NCBI GenBank assembly: GCA_017307065.1
Contig: JAFKGL010000011.1
Span: forward strand, 62,001 to 126,000
Origin: Candidatus Paracaedimonas acanthamoebae
GTDB lineage: Bacteria > Pseudomonadota > Alphaproteobacteria > Caedimonadales > Caedimonadaceae
Length of the DNA stretch: 64,000 bases
Direction: 5' to 3'
Part shown: piece after piece, positions 25,807 to 34,381 of the stretch
How the letters are laid out: each line of letters begins with the position of its first letter
Numbering within the stretch: position 1 is the stretch's first letter
Made by a program: the position numbers and the translations under genes
The notes under the pieces: generated by a model
What the model was told of the DNA's origin: nothing
The model's database searches: none
The model's input: the letters and a program-made list of their open reading frames with translations, nothing else

Positions 25807-27996
25807 ATGGTGAAATATATTAAGATTTTAACAATTTTGATATTCTATAACATTTGTGCTCAAACCATAACCGCCTCCCTTGTTATCGAAGAAGATCTTC
25901 ACTCTACTACAAAACAAGCGACTCCCAAAAGTGAAGCTGTATCATCATGGGGTCTTTACTCTTTATGGGAATGGGGCAAACAAAAATTTTCATCTCTCTT
26001 AGCGCCTACTGCTAGTGATCCTCAAATATTGATTCATTCTCAAGAATCAGAAGATCATCAAGCAACGTCATCAAATGCTTCTGTATCCGATGATCCGGCT
26101 GCATCATCTTCTCAAGTACTCTATTTAACTTTAGATAATCTGAGATCTTTAGTCATAGATGAAAAAAGCTTTACACCTTGGAAGCGTGAAGCGCTTTTGC
26201 GTCGATTTTTGAGTGTTGATGCAATACCAGAAGAAGACAAAATAAAACTTACTTTAGTTTATTTACGACATATTGAGGGGCCTATAGGTGTTGATAATAT
26301 TTTGGATGACGTACATCAAAAGAGTCTCGAGGCGTATATAGACTGTATTTATCAAAAATATGCCTTTGAAAAGAATGAAAAAATAGAATTTCTTAACAGC
26401 TGTGCTACGCAAAATGATTTTAAACATAATTTAGAGGATTTTATAAAATTTTTAGAGGCGCCTATCGTTCTTTATGATGGCTTAGAAAAAAAAGCACAGA
26501 GCAGTATTCAAGAATATCTTTCTTCCTATCGTGAAAAAGTCAATGGCAGCTTATTTTATGGATTGTTAGCATGCGTAGAGATTAGGATGTTATCATTACA
26601 GAATGAAAAATTGCGTCAGGCATTTGATAGGCTTTCTCCTGAAGATCAAAAAGTGGCCCTTCAGTATTTAAAGATCAAAGGGATGGAGGGAGAATTTTCA
26701 AAGACTGAAAAAAATCTATCGAGAAAAAAAGTAAAAAGTTCTAGGAAATTAGAAACCTTATCGTTTTCTCATGGGGCTGAAATTAAAGAATTTGAATCCA
26801 TTCCTGGAGCGTCAAAAGTTGGGACAACTATACCATTTCTGCATACAAGCCTTGAGCAAATAACCACTATAGGTAAAGAAACAAGTTGGCGAAGGACGAT
26901 CATTGAAACGCTTGAGAAGATTGAAGAAATAGCGCGAAATTATGCGCAAGATTCCTCAACATCTCTTTTTGAGATTTATCAAATTTATCTTTATAAAATT
27001 TATCGAGATACCGTTCCTGGTAAAACTTTTACTCTCGTCCTTAGAAAAGTACTTTCTGCTTATACGGGAGAAGGTCGCATCCAAGAAGCATTGGAGCGTG
27101 CAGAAATCTTAAGGAAATTAGAAAATGAATCAAAAGATGGGGTAAGTTTCGAAACGCGTTTCCTTATTGCAAGCTTAAAAAATCTTCTGGGAGATCATGC
27201 AGACTGGTTAGAACTCGAAGCAGAGCAGGAAAGAATAGAAAAAGCAAAACAAAATAAGAAAATTTCTAGAGTGGTGTGCGCAACCCAAGCGCATGTGGCT
27301 CAGATAAAACAAGTAGAACGACAAAAGGTTGAAGAAGATCAAAAAAAAGCAGCAGAACAGCAGAAGCGAGATGAGACTTATCAGCGTCTTCGTTCTGAAA
27401 AACAGCATGGGGCGATGTATGTAGCTTCATCTTCAAGATGTGAAGCTGATCCTTCAAGGCAGGAAGAAAAGGCGGCAAAGCGAGCCCGTCATGAACAGGC
27501 GATCAAAGACCGTTTGGAGATGGATGTGAGGGACACCTCATTTCCTGTGTCTGAATGCGCTTCATCTTCCAATGAACCAGATCATAAGCCTCTGACCTTT
27601 TATGACATTCGACAAAGGCGTCTTGCAGAGTCAGATAGAGATCCGCGCACGCTTTCCGATTTTTTCAAATTTTCTCATGCAAATAAGACAGTTAATACAG
27701 CCATTGAAAAAGGCACTTGGCAATTTACACGAGGACAATTGGCAGAATACTTTAGAAATATGCAATGTGATGTAAAATCAGGTAAAGGGAGTCACGAAAA
27801 AGTTTCATTGCCTCATTTATTACAAATCATAAAAGAGGGCGAAGTAATCACCATTTTGAGTGATATGGGAGGCGCTTTAACCCTCCCAGAATGGGAAAAG
27901 ATCGTGCCGCATTATTTACGTCCTCAAATTTTAGAAGCGTGCAAACTCATCAAGCTGAAGGCCATCAAAGCAGAAAGCTCTGCAACGGAAGATTAA
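25807..27996 (+). CDS. Secreted protein of unknown function with C-terminal HicA-like segment
   Basis: This 729-residue protein has a signal peptide (hydrophobic residues 5-23, cleavage near ITAS). A Ser-rich stretch follows (about 60-105), then a helical middle region (110-460) and a Glu/Lys/Gln-rich probable coiled coil (about 470-545). The C-terminal 90 residues (640-729) read FTRGQLAEYFRNM, then GKGSHEKVSLP (His663), then ALTLPEWEKIVPHYLRPQIL. This order resembles the HicA/YcfA dsRBD-like fold, in which a GSH-type His is catalytic in the mRNA interferase HicA. The resemblance is by eye. No HicB-like gene is adjacent. AAGGAAG precedes the ATG. Confidence 0.6.
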   Translation: MVKYIKILTILIFYNICAQTITASLVIEEDLHSTTKQATPKSEAVSSWGLYSLWEWGKQKFSSLLAPTASDPQILIHSQESEDHQATSSNASVSDDPAASSSQVLYLTLDNLRSLVIDEKSFTPWKREALLRRFLSVDAIPEEDKIKLTLVYLRHIEGPIGVDNILDDVHQKSLEAYIDCIYQKYAFEKNEKIEFLNSCATQNDFKHNLEDFIKFLEAPIVLYDGLEKKAQSSIQEYLSSYREKVNGSLFYGLLACVEIRMLSLQNEKLRQAFDRLSPEDQKVALQYLKIKGMEGEFSKTEKNLSRKKVKSSRKLETLSFSHGAEIKEFESIPGASKVGTTIPFLHTSLEQITTIGKETSWRRTIIETLEKIEEIARNYAQDSSTSLFEIYQIYLYKIYRDTVPGKTFTLVLRKVLSAYTGEGRIQEALERAEILRKLENESKDGVSFETRFLIASLKNLLGDHADWLELEAEQERIEKAKQNKKISRVVCATQAHVAQIKQVERQKVEEDQKKAAEQQKRDETYQRLRSEKQHGAMYVASSSRCEADPSRQEEKAAKRARHEQAIKDRLEMDVRDTSFPVSECASSSNEPDHKPLTFYDIRQRRLAESDRDPRTLSDFFKFSHANKTVNTAIEKGTWQFTRGQLAEYFRNMQCDVKSGKGSHEKVSLPHLLQIIKEGEVITILSDMGGALTLPEWEKIVPHYLRPQILEACKLIKLKAIKAESSATED

Positions 27997-28056
27997 GAGA
28001 AGGAGCATCTCCATTCATCTAAAAAAGTACGATCTTGAGAGTTGAGCTTATTTTTC

Positions 28057-28670
28057 TTAACTCCCACTTGAAAAAACAATTCCTTGATATGTGGAAGGCT
28101 TGTTTTTAGGCTTATAGGCTGGATCGGTATGAACATCTTTACCGACAAATTCATAAAAAAAGCGTTGAGAAGGATCTCGGGTTCCATCTGCTAATAAAGG
28201 AATTTCTGAGAGGCTAATTTCATCATTGGGGATCCAGAGCTATCTGTACCATTTAGAGGTTCGACATAGTTTTCTAGGAACTTTTTAATAGCAGGAGGAC
28301 GAATAGATTCTGGCGTAAAGTCATCAAAAGCTTCAAACTCCAAAGACAACATATCGTTTAGTTTTTCAACCTTCCAGTCTTCATACTCTATAGTTGAATC
28401 AGAGTCAGAGGTAGTATAGTTATCAGCGTCGTCATAACTATATTGGGATGTATTTTCATCACTCTCTGCGGAATTATAATATCCTTCATAACCTTTTGTA
28501 TGTCTAGTCCGCCAGCCATTTTCGTCCTCAGAGCTTCCAGAAGCATAAGCTTGATTACTCAATGGGGGGGTATTTTCTTTATCATCTCCGATATTGTTGG
28601 AACCGAACGTCAGCGTCGACGTAAAGAGAGTGATCACCAATAAGAAGCATTTGAAGGCATTTAGTTTCAT
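28057..28670 (-). pseudogene. Secreted protein gene with a frameshift near 28240
   Basis: From the ATG at 28670 the frame encodes a signal peptide (LLVITLFTSTLTFGS) and an acidic Ser/Tyr/Asp-rich domain. It then ends at 28191 after SPMMKLASQKFLY, which looks like out-of-frame sequence. From 28239 another frame stays open for 60 codons and reads like protein (LWIPNDEISLSEIPLLADG, then RFFYEFVGKDVHTDPAYKP), ending at 28057. The whole is 614 bases, two more than a multiple of three, so one base appears lost. The product is unrecognised. An assembly error or programmed frameshift cannot be excluded. Confidence 0.6.
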
Positions 28671-28819
28671 GAGACGTTTTCCCCATCATTTTTCTGATGA
28701 GGCAATCCTAAAAGGTCTTTAAATGCTTAATCCATAGGCAAAAATTACCTAGGTAGTAAAAATTGAATTGACACTTATAGAAGAATTTTTTGCAACAGAA
28801 GGATGGTTTTTAAAATATT

Positions 28820-30064
28820 TTATTTTAACAAATAAATCCTAAACCTTTTTAGTCCCATATAATAAATGGAAACAATTTTACTCTTATCAGCTTCCGATAA
28901 AGCTTTTAAATCCTTCTCTTCAGCTAATTTAAAATAACCTTTAACATCTCCACGCTTATTATCCGGGTCTTCATTCACATCAGGATTATTTTCATAAATT
29001 ACATTATCCTCAAGAAATTCGCGAAATAAACAGTCAAATAGCTCGATCTTTTTCTCGGTATGCTCGTCGATCTTAATTTTAATAGCAGGAGTACTTGTGT
29101 ACATATGATGGAAATAAAACATATAGTTGAGTTTAAAAGTTTTATTTTCAGCTATTTTAATTTGTTGAACTTTTGAAAGAAGCTTTATACAACTTGGACA
29201 TGTTTGATAGTAAGAGAAAAATCTGAGGCCTATACTTTTAATGCGATCAACGTTGCCAGCTTTATCGAACAGCGGAGAAAAAAGCTTCTTACTATGCTTG
29301 ACAACATGGTATAAAGCATGAGGCTCGGTGTGCCTGCAGTCGTTTGTAGTATGAGGGCAATCAGTATCTCCATCCGTATGGAAAAATTGCTTGCAAACGA
29401 CGTTGCATTCATCCCCATCACATTCATAACTATCTGTTGATATGGGAAAAACGTGAGGATCTTTTTTGACGCATGATGCTAATCCATCTTGTGTTGTGAA
29501 ATAGGCCCATCGATCATTATCTCGTACCCTAGTTTGTGTGTAGAAAATTACTTTTCTATTCGGATTCATAACTAAATTTCCGTTAGCATCTAGGATATAT
29601 TTTTTAGATTTTCTGGCAAAAAGAGGTGACTCAACTATTTCAAAAGTTTCAGAAGCACCAAGTACAGCGGGCTTTTTGTAAACAGCATATAATGTTAAAC
29701 ATAAGTGATTAAATTTACTGTTCTTATTAACTTTAGTCTCTCTAACCCTTTGGTATAATATACTTATTTTCTCTAAAAAATCAGAAGGCTTCTCTTTGAA
29801 ACTTACGGCTTTACCATCAAATTTAAATTTGGTTTTTTCAGAAATAAATTCAATTTTATCTTCTGCTCCTTCGACATATAATGTTGCTGTTTTTATTTGA
29901 TCTGCAGTGAGTGAAGTTAGATCAGAACTTTTTGCTGGGCGCATATAAAGAACTTCAGTTACACCTTCAACTGAGGCTTGAAGGGCTGAAAAATAACTTC
30001 CTATAAAAAATAAAGCAAAAATATGTACTATTTTGTAGTACATAGCAGTCTTATTATTATTCAT
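28820..30064 (-). CDS. Secreted protein with zinc cytidine deaminase-like motifs
   Basis: This 414-residue protein has a hydrophobic signal segment (about residues 11-30, cleavage near LQA); a second ATG at codon 8 is possible. The centre contains His245-Thr-Glu247 followed by a predicted helix (HALYHVVKHSKKLF), a strand (IKSIGLRFFSYYQT), then Cys289-Pro-Ser-Cys292, a helix and the strand FKLNYMFYFHH. HxE...CxxC in this order is the zinc site of the nucleotide deaminase fold, including bacterial toxin deaminases. The 41-residue spacing between the motifs is longer than usual. Extra Cys/His (residues 215-243) could bind a second metal. Function is inferred; no immunity gene is evident. Confidence 0.55.
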   Translation of the reverse strand: MNNNKTAMYYKIVHIFALFFIGSYFSALQASVEGVTEVLYMRPAKSSDLTSLTADQIKTATLYVEGAEDKIEFISEKTKFKFDGKAVSFKEKPSDFLEKISILYQRVRETKVNKNSKFNHLCLTLYAVYKKPAVLGASETFEIVESPLFARKSKKYILDANGNLVMNPNRKVIFYTQTRVRDNDRWAYFTTQDGLASCVKKDPHVFPISTDSYECDGDECNVVCKQFFHTDGDTDCPHTTNDCRHTEPHALYHVVKHSKKLFSPLFDKAGNVDRIKSIGLRFFSYYQTCPSCIKLLSKVQQIKIAENKTFKLNYMFYFHHMYTSTPAIKIKIDEHTEKKIELFDCLFREFLEDNVIYENNPDVNEDPDNKRGDVKGYFKLAEEKDLKALSEADKSKIVSIYYMGLKRFRIYLLK

Positions 30065-30159
30065 TAAATGTCCTTCCCTAATAAATCGGCTCTATTATGC
30101 ATGGTTATTGTAATAGTAAAATACTTCTATCCCCGTGAAAATGTATAAAAACAACCTGT

Positions 30160-31299
30160 CTAAAAGGCCGAAGCTATAGGTCTTGGCCCCTGGTCCGTCC
30201 ATTTAAAAATGAAAAAGGTTCTGTCAACGGTGCCATCGTCTTTGAGGAAAAAGAAACCATTGGCGCCATAAAACCCTTCTTTTTTGATAAAATCATGAAA
30301 ATTCAGTCGTTTGCCAGATGATTGTTGAAAGGCATAAAATAAGGCGACGATGGCATCGTACCCAAGGCTTGCCATTCGTTGAGGCGCCGTGCCATAGATT
30401 TTTTCAAATCGATCTTCAAATGCCTGATACGTTTCAGGGGTCGCTGCGGCATACCAGCTCCCTAAAAGGGGGGCGGGCGCTTTTTTGCTTTCCCATAACG
30501 AGGTTCCTAAAAGTTGAACCTGAGAATAATTAAATTCATAATAATCTAAGTTATTGAAAAGATTTGTTAAATCTATTCCTCCTACCGGAATAAAAAGAGC
30601 GTCATAGGAAATGTGCTTGAGATGGTTTAATTCTGTTTTAAGATTTTCGCCCTGTCCTTCATAAGGAACCAATCCCACGAGAGTCATATGGTTTGCTGCG
30701 CCCTCTTTTTTAAGTTCATAGCTGATGCTATCTCCATAGGCTGTCCTGGGGACAAGAGCCGCGATTCTTCGGATATTTTGCTGAGCGGCATACGCCAAAA
30801 CCTCGCGAACTTGGGCTTGTGGTGAAAAACCAAGCATAAAGATCCCTGGCTCGGCGACTTTGATATCATTTGAAAAGGAAAGCATGGGCACTTGACGAGA
30901 TTTAATCAACGGCTTTAAAGCCTTCACTTCTGAGGAAAAAACAGGGCCAATAAAAGCTTCTATATTTTCATGAAGGCCCTCTTGCGCGGCTTTAAAGGCC
31001 CCTTGCGGAGTTCCTTCTGTATCTTTATACACAAGTTCAACATTTTCCATAGGATGCTCAAAGAAGCTAAGCTCGGTCGCTTGCCTTAAGAACTTTCCAA
31101 GAGAAGCATGAGATCCTGAAAGAGGAAGGAGAACGCCAATTTTACGGCGTTGCGTTGGAGAAGAGATTTCTGCCTCAAGAGGCTCTCCCTGAAGTGAAAG
31201 AGGGACTTGTTGATCAGCTTGATTTTGAGTTATGGTGGTTTGGCAAGAGGTAAGGCCAAATAATAGACTGATAACAAAGGCTTTAAAGCATGGTTTCAT
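30160..31299 (-). CDS. Periplasmic binding-protein-like lipoprotein (penicillin-binding protein activator, LpoA-like)
   Basis: This 379-residue lipoprotein (lipobox LTSC) has a type I periplasmic-binding fold: KIGVLLPLSGSHASLGKFLRQA, then FIGPVFSSEVKALKPLI and LVPRTAYGDSISYELKK. Family members named penicillin-binding protein activator resemble the C-terminal half of LpoA. It normally stands divergent to rsmI-yraN in alphaproteobacteria; here yraN is directly divergent. I chose MKPCFKAF (31299), because the longer frame begins within the parS palindrome (MFHVKHF). The starts of this gene and yraN overlap by 10 bases. Confidence 0.85.
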   Translation of the reverse strand: MKPCFKAFVISLLFGLTSCQTTITQNQADQQVPLSLQGEPLEAEISSPTQRRKIGVLLPLSGSHASLGKFLRQATELSFFEHPMENVELVYKDTEGTPQGAFKAAQEGLHENIEAFIGPVFSSEVKALKPLIKSRQVPMLSFSNDIKVAEPGIFMLGFSPQAQVREVLAYAAQQNIRRIAALVPRTAYGDSISYELKKEGAANHMTLVGLVPYEGQGENLKTELNHLKHISYDALFIPVGGIDLTNLFNNLDYYEFNYSQVQLLGTSLWESKKAPAPLLGSWYAAATPETYQAFEDRFEKIYGTAPQRMASLGYDAIVALFYAFQQSSGKRLNFHDFIKKEGFYGANGFFFLKDDGTVDRTFFIFKWTDQGPRPIASAF

Positions 31300-31733
31300 T
31301 CCAGGACATCCTTCACAAAAATGTTTCACGTGAAACAAACAGTAATGGCTCTTCTTCCCATTGTAAACATACGAACAAAGTTCATCGCAAAATTCAAGCT
31401 GAACGTAAAGGGCGGTGGGCCGAAAGAATAAGTCGGATTTTATTACGCCTAAAAGGGTATCAGATTTTAGAAACTCGCTATAAAACTCCGGTTGGAGAGA
31501 TTGATATTATCGCAAAACGCCGTAAAATTTTGGCTATTATTGAAGTTAAGGCTCGGTCGACTGAAGCCTTAGCCCTTGAATCGCTGCAAAAGACTCAACA
31601 ACAAAGAATTCAGCGCGCCGCCACGTGGTTTTTAACAAAAAATCCAAAACTTACTGGTCTTCAGGTTCGCTTCGATATAATCTTAGTTCTTCCATGGCGA
31701 TGGACTCATCTTCAAAATATGTGGATTATATAA
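31290..31733 (+). CDS. YraN family (UPF0102) putative nuclease
   Basis: This 147-residue protein has the YraN core GRWAERISRILLRLKGYQIL, then VGEIDIIAKRRKILAIIEVKAR, whose E...D...ExK pattern is that of restriction-endonuclease-like folds. The function of the family is unknown. The only standard in-frame start is the ATG at 31290, so the first 35 or so residues are a poorly conserved extension that contains the parS-encoded NVSRET. The rsmI gene that usually precedes yraN is absent. Confidence 0.85.
   Translation: MVSFQDILHKNVSRETNSNGSSSHCKHTNKVHRKIQAERKGRWAERISRILLRLKGYQILETRYKTPVGEIDIIAKRRKILAIIEVKARSTEALALESLQKTQQQRIQRAATWFLTKNPKLTGLQVRFDIILVLPWRWTHLQNMWII
31322..31337. promoter_or_regulatory. 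parS site 4 (start region of yraN)
   Basis: Perfect 16-base TGTTTCACGTGAAACA, without the extended AA/TT symmetry on the right side. It lies between or within the two divergent gene starts, where bound ParB could affect both promoters. Confidence 0.95.
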
Positions 31734-31746
31734 AACGGAGATTAAT

Positions 31747-32466
31747 ATGAAAACGATGCTTGTTTCTGCTTCAACACTCATGGGGCTTTTTATGCTCTCA
31801 GGATGTGCCCCTGTTGCTTTTATGGGGGGCGCGACATCTGTTACGACCAGTGCCTCTGAAGAACGTGGTGTGAAAGGGGTCTTCTCAGATGCTAAAATTA
31901 AGGCGCATCTTCAATCTAAATGGATGGATAAAAGGCCAGAGCTTGTGATGGCCACAAATGTAGTTGTGCGACAAGGACGTGTCCTGATTACGGGAGAACT
32001 TGAGACAACTGAACAACAAATTGATGCGGTTCGATATGCGTGGCAAGTGCCCGGTGTGAAAGAAGTTGTAGATGAAACAACTGTGGGAAAAACATCTTCT
32101 TTTCAACAATATGCCCGCGATACATGGATTTCAACGCAACTCAAGACAAAGATTTTAAAAGATGATGACATTCGGTCATTGAATTACAATTTGCATACTG
32201 AGAATGGAACGGTGTATCTCATGGGGATTGCCCAAAACCAACAAGAACTTGATAAAGTGACTAATTATGCACGCCATATCGGCGGAGTCCGAAAAGTAAC
32301 AAGTTATGTGACGATTAAGTCACAGACGTCTGGGGAGATTCAAGAGAAAACCCCTCATTCCCAAGGACAAGTGACTTTAGAAGATTTTCCAAGTGTAGAA
32401 GCATCAGGTGAGTCGTTAACGCCTCAAACGCTCGATGAACCCAACACGGGCTCTTCTTTCCAATAA
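31747..32466 (+). CDS. BON domain outer-membrane lipoprotein (DolP/YraP-like)
   Basis: This 239-residue lipoprotein (lipobox LSGC, Cys about 20) has two BON domains. The first begins near VFSDAKIKAHLQSKW (with VVRQGRVLITGELET), the second near TWISTQLKTKILKDD (with TENGTVYLMGIAQN). A low-complexity tail follows. In E. coli the two-BON lipoprotein DolP supports outer-membrane integrity. It starts 13 bases after yraN, and the pair is conserved. It was followed by gshB before that gene decayed. Confidence 0.9.
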   Translation: MKTMLVSASTLMGLFMLSGCAPVAFMGGATSVTTSASEERGVKGVFSDAKIKAHLQSKWMDKRPELVMATNVVVRQGRVLITGELETTEQQIDAVRYAWQVPGVKEVVDETTVGKTSSFQQYARDTWISTQLKTKILKDDDIRSLNYNLHTENGTVYLMGIAQNQQELDKVTNYARHIGGVRKVTSYVTIKSQTSGEIQEKTPHSQGQVTLEDFPSVEASGESLTPQTLDEPNTGSSFQ

Positions 32467-32491
32467 AAAGATCGATGGGAGGAGAGGAAAG

Positions 32492-32700
32492 ATGACGCTT
32501 AAAGTCGCCTTGCAAATGGATCCGCTGTCTTCTTTAAATGAGGCGGCGGATACGACAGTCGCGTTGATATTTAAGGCGTCCACTGAAGGTATGAACTTTA
32601 TTTTTATGGGCTGCACCACGTAACGTGAGATAATCATCAGGTGCGGACTCACTTATCTCTTCTTTCTTCGCTTGAGCCGACACCTTTATTTTTCCTCTAA
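32492..32700 (+). pseudogene. gshB: Remnant of glutathione synthetase gene gshB
   Basis: A strong Shine-Dalgarno (GGAGGAGAGGAAAG, 32477-32490) precedes an ATG and 34 codons reading MTLKVALQMDPLSSLNEAAD, then TTVALIFKA. These fit the start of GshB (QMDP, N...D(S/T)T.AL..A). The frame then ends at 32623. One frame over, from 32593, ELYFYGLHHVT, a stop, then DNHQVRTHLSLL continues the family pattern until a stop at 32698. The remaining three quarters of the gene are gone. Its position between the BON lipoprotein and comM is where gshB stands in relatives. Bases 32701-32806 show nothing recognisable. Confidence 0.75.
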
Positions 32701-32806
32701 AGAAGAATTTTTAGCCCAAAGGAGTGAAAATAATTGACTGTTAAAGCTCAAGATTTTTAAGATTATCTCTATATCTAGACACTAAAATTAAAAAATAGAA
32801 AATAAG

Positions 32807-34327
32807 ATGGTCGCGCGCATTAATACTGTTTCTTTTCAGGGAATTGAGCCTCTTGCAATTGATGTTCAAGTGCAGATCACCACAGGGATACCATCTTTTT
32901 CCATTGTAGGATTGCCCGATAAAGCGGTGGCAGAATCTCGAGAAAGAGTGCGGGCTGCTCTTCATTCGTTGGGCCTGGCTTTGCCCCCAAAGCGCATTAT
33001 CGTGAATCTTTCTCCTGCGGATATCCAAAAAGAAGGCAGCCATTATGATTTACCCATTGCATTGGGGCTTTTGGTGGCTTTGGAAGTACTTCCTTTTGAG
33101 GAAGTCCATCAGTATGTAGCCTTAGGTGAATTGGCACTTGATGGCCGGATTTCCTCTATTTCTGGTGTGTTGCCAGCAGCTCTTCATGCCTCAAGCCAAG
33201 GACAGGGGCTCATTTGTCCTGAACCCTGTGGAAAAGAGGCAGCCTGGGCCCCGGAGATTGATATTTTAGCGCCGTCAACTTTATTGGCCCTCATCAATCA
33301 TTTTAAGGGGCTTCAGCTTTTGCCTCGGCCGTCGCCTGGGGTGACGGAGAATTCTCACCACGCTTTCGATCTCATCGATGTTAAGGGTCAAGAAACAGCA
33401 AAACGAGCCTTTGAAATTGCGGCGGCGGGAGGGCACAATCTTCTCCTGATGGGGCCGCCTGGGGCAGGAAAATCAATGTTAGCGGCTCGTTTGCCAGGCC
33501 TTCTTCCACCTCTTGAACCGGAAGAAGCGCTTGAAGTTACGATGATTCATAGTATCGCCGGGAAGCTCCCCGAAGGAACGCTGATTAAGCAGCGTCCTTA
33601 TCGAGATCCCCACCATTCGGCTTCGTTGCCCGCTCTGGTTGGGGGAGGGTTTAAAGCTTTACCTGGCGAAGTTACGCTCGCCCATCGCGGTGTTTTATTT
33701 CTGGATGAACTCCCAGAATTTTCACGAAGCACGCTTGAATCTTTACGGCAGCCTCTTGAGACGGGACAAGTGACGATTGCGCGGGCCAATGCCCACATTA
33801 CGTATCCCGCCCGTTTTCAATTGATTGCGGCGATGAATCCATGCCGATGTGGTTATTTAGATGAGGTCTCAAAAGCGTGTTCTCGGGCGCCAAAATGTGC
33901 CGTTGATTATCAAGCAAAGATTTCTGGACCCCTTTTAGATCGAATCGATTTTCATGTTTTTACGCCGGCTGTAAAACCTTTAGAGCTTGCTTTACTGTCA
34001 GGAAAAGAATCGACAGAAACGGTGGCTGAACGTGTTGCAAAAGCGCGGTTGTGGCAGCGTCAACGGTTTTTAAAGAAGATACCCAACAGTTCAAGTCGCG
34101 TGAATGCAGAAGCTTCAGGAAAGGAGTTGGAAGCCATTCTTCAGATAGAGGAAGAAAGCCAAGGATTACTCAATCAGGCCGCTGAAAAATTGAGATTCTC
34201 CGCGCGTAGTTATCATCGCCTTCTTCGGGTTGCGCGGACAATTGCCGATTTGGGGGAAAGCGAAACCATTCGTAAAATTGATATGGCTGAAGCTCTTTCT
34301 TTAAGGCTTAATAGTCTAACTACTTGA
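32807..34327 (+). CDS. comM: YifB/ComM family Mg-chelatase-like AAA+ ATPase
   Basis: This 506-residue protein starts with an N-terminal Lon-like ChlI domain (PSFSIVGLPDKAVAESRERVRAAL). The AAA+ module has Walker A MGPPGAGKSMLAARLPG, Walker B GVLFLDELPEFSR, the sequence CRCGYLDEVSKACS, and a C-terminal ChlI domain (RFSARSYHRLLRVARTIADL). ComM of naturally competent bacteria is a helicase that aids integration of transformed DNA. Whether this organism takes up DNA is unknown. No good ribosome binding site precedes the ATG, possibly because the upstream gshB collapsed. Confidence 0.93.
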   Translation: MVARINTVSFQGIEPLAIDVQVQITTGIPSFSIVGLPDKAVAESRERVRAALHSLGLALPPKRIIVNLSPADIQKEGSHYDLPIALGLLVALEVLPFEEVHQYVALGELALDGRISSISGVLPAALHASSQGQGLICPEPCGKEAAWAPEIDILAPSTLLALINHFKGLQLLPRPSPGVTENSHHAFDLIDVKGQETAKRAFEIAAAGGHNLLLMGPPGAGKSMLAARLPGLLPPLEPEEALEVTMIHSIAGKLPEGTLIKQRPYRDPHHSASLPALVGGGFKALPGEVTLAHRGVLFLDELPEFSRSTLESLRQPLETGQVTIARANAHITYPARFQLIAAMNPCRCGYLDEVSKACSRAPKCAVDYQAKISGPLLDRIDFHVFTPAVKPLELALLSGKESTETVAERVAKARLWQRQRFLKKIPNSSSRVNAEASGKELEAILQIEEESQGLLNQAAEKLRFSARSYHRLLRVARTIADLGESETIRKIDMAEALSLRLNSLTT

Positions 34328-34381
34328 AAATAGTTGATTTTAAAATATTGATTTAGCCGATTTTTAATTTTACAGTAAAGT

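Noticed and set aside
27993-28187. Leftward 64-codon ORF beginning MEPEILL
   Set aside because: It lies over the frameshifted tail of the secreted gene in another frame and reads less like protein than that tail.
28746-28755. Perfect 10-base palindrome TACCTAGGTA between two secreted genes
   Set aside because: It is short and found only once, and no promoter was recognised around it.
34343-34381. Promoter-like TTGATT...TACAGT before the pentapeptide/Smr gene
   Set aside because: The -10 element would end 5 bases before the ATG, implying a leaderless transcript. The matches are too weak.
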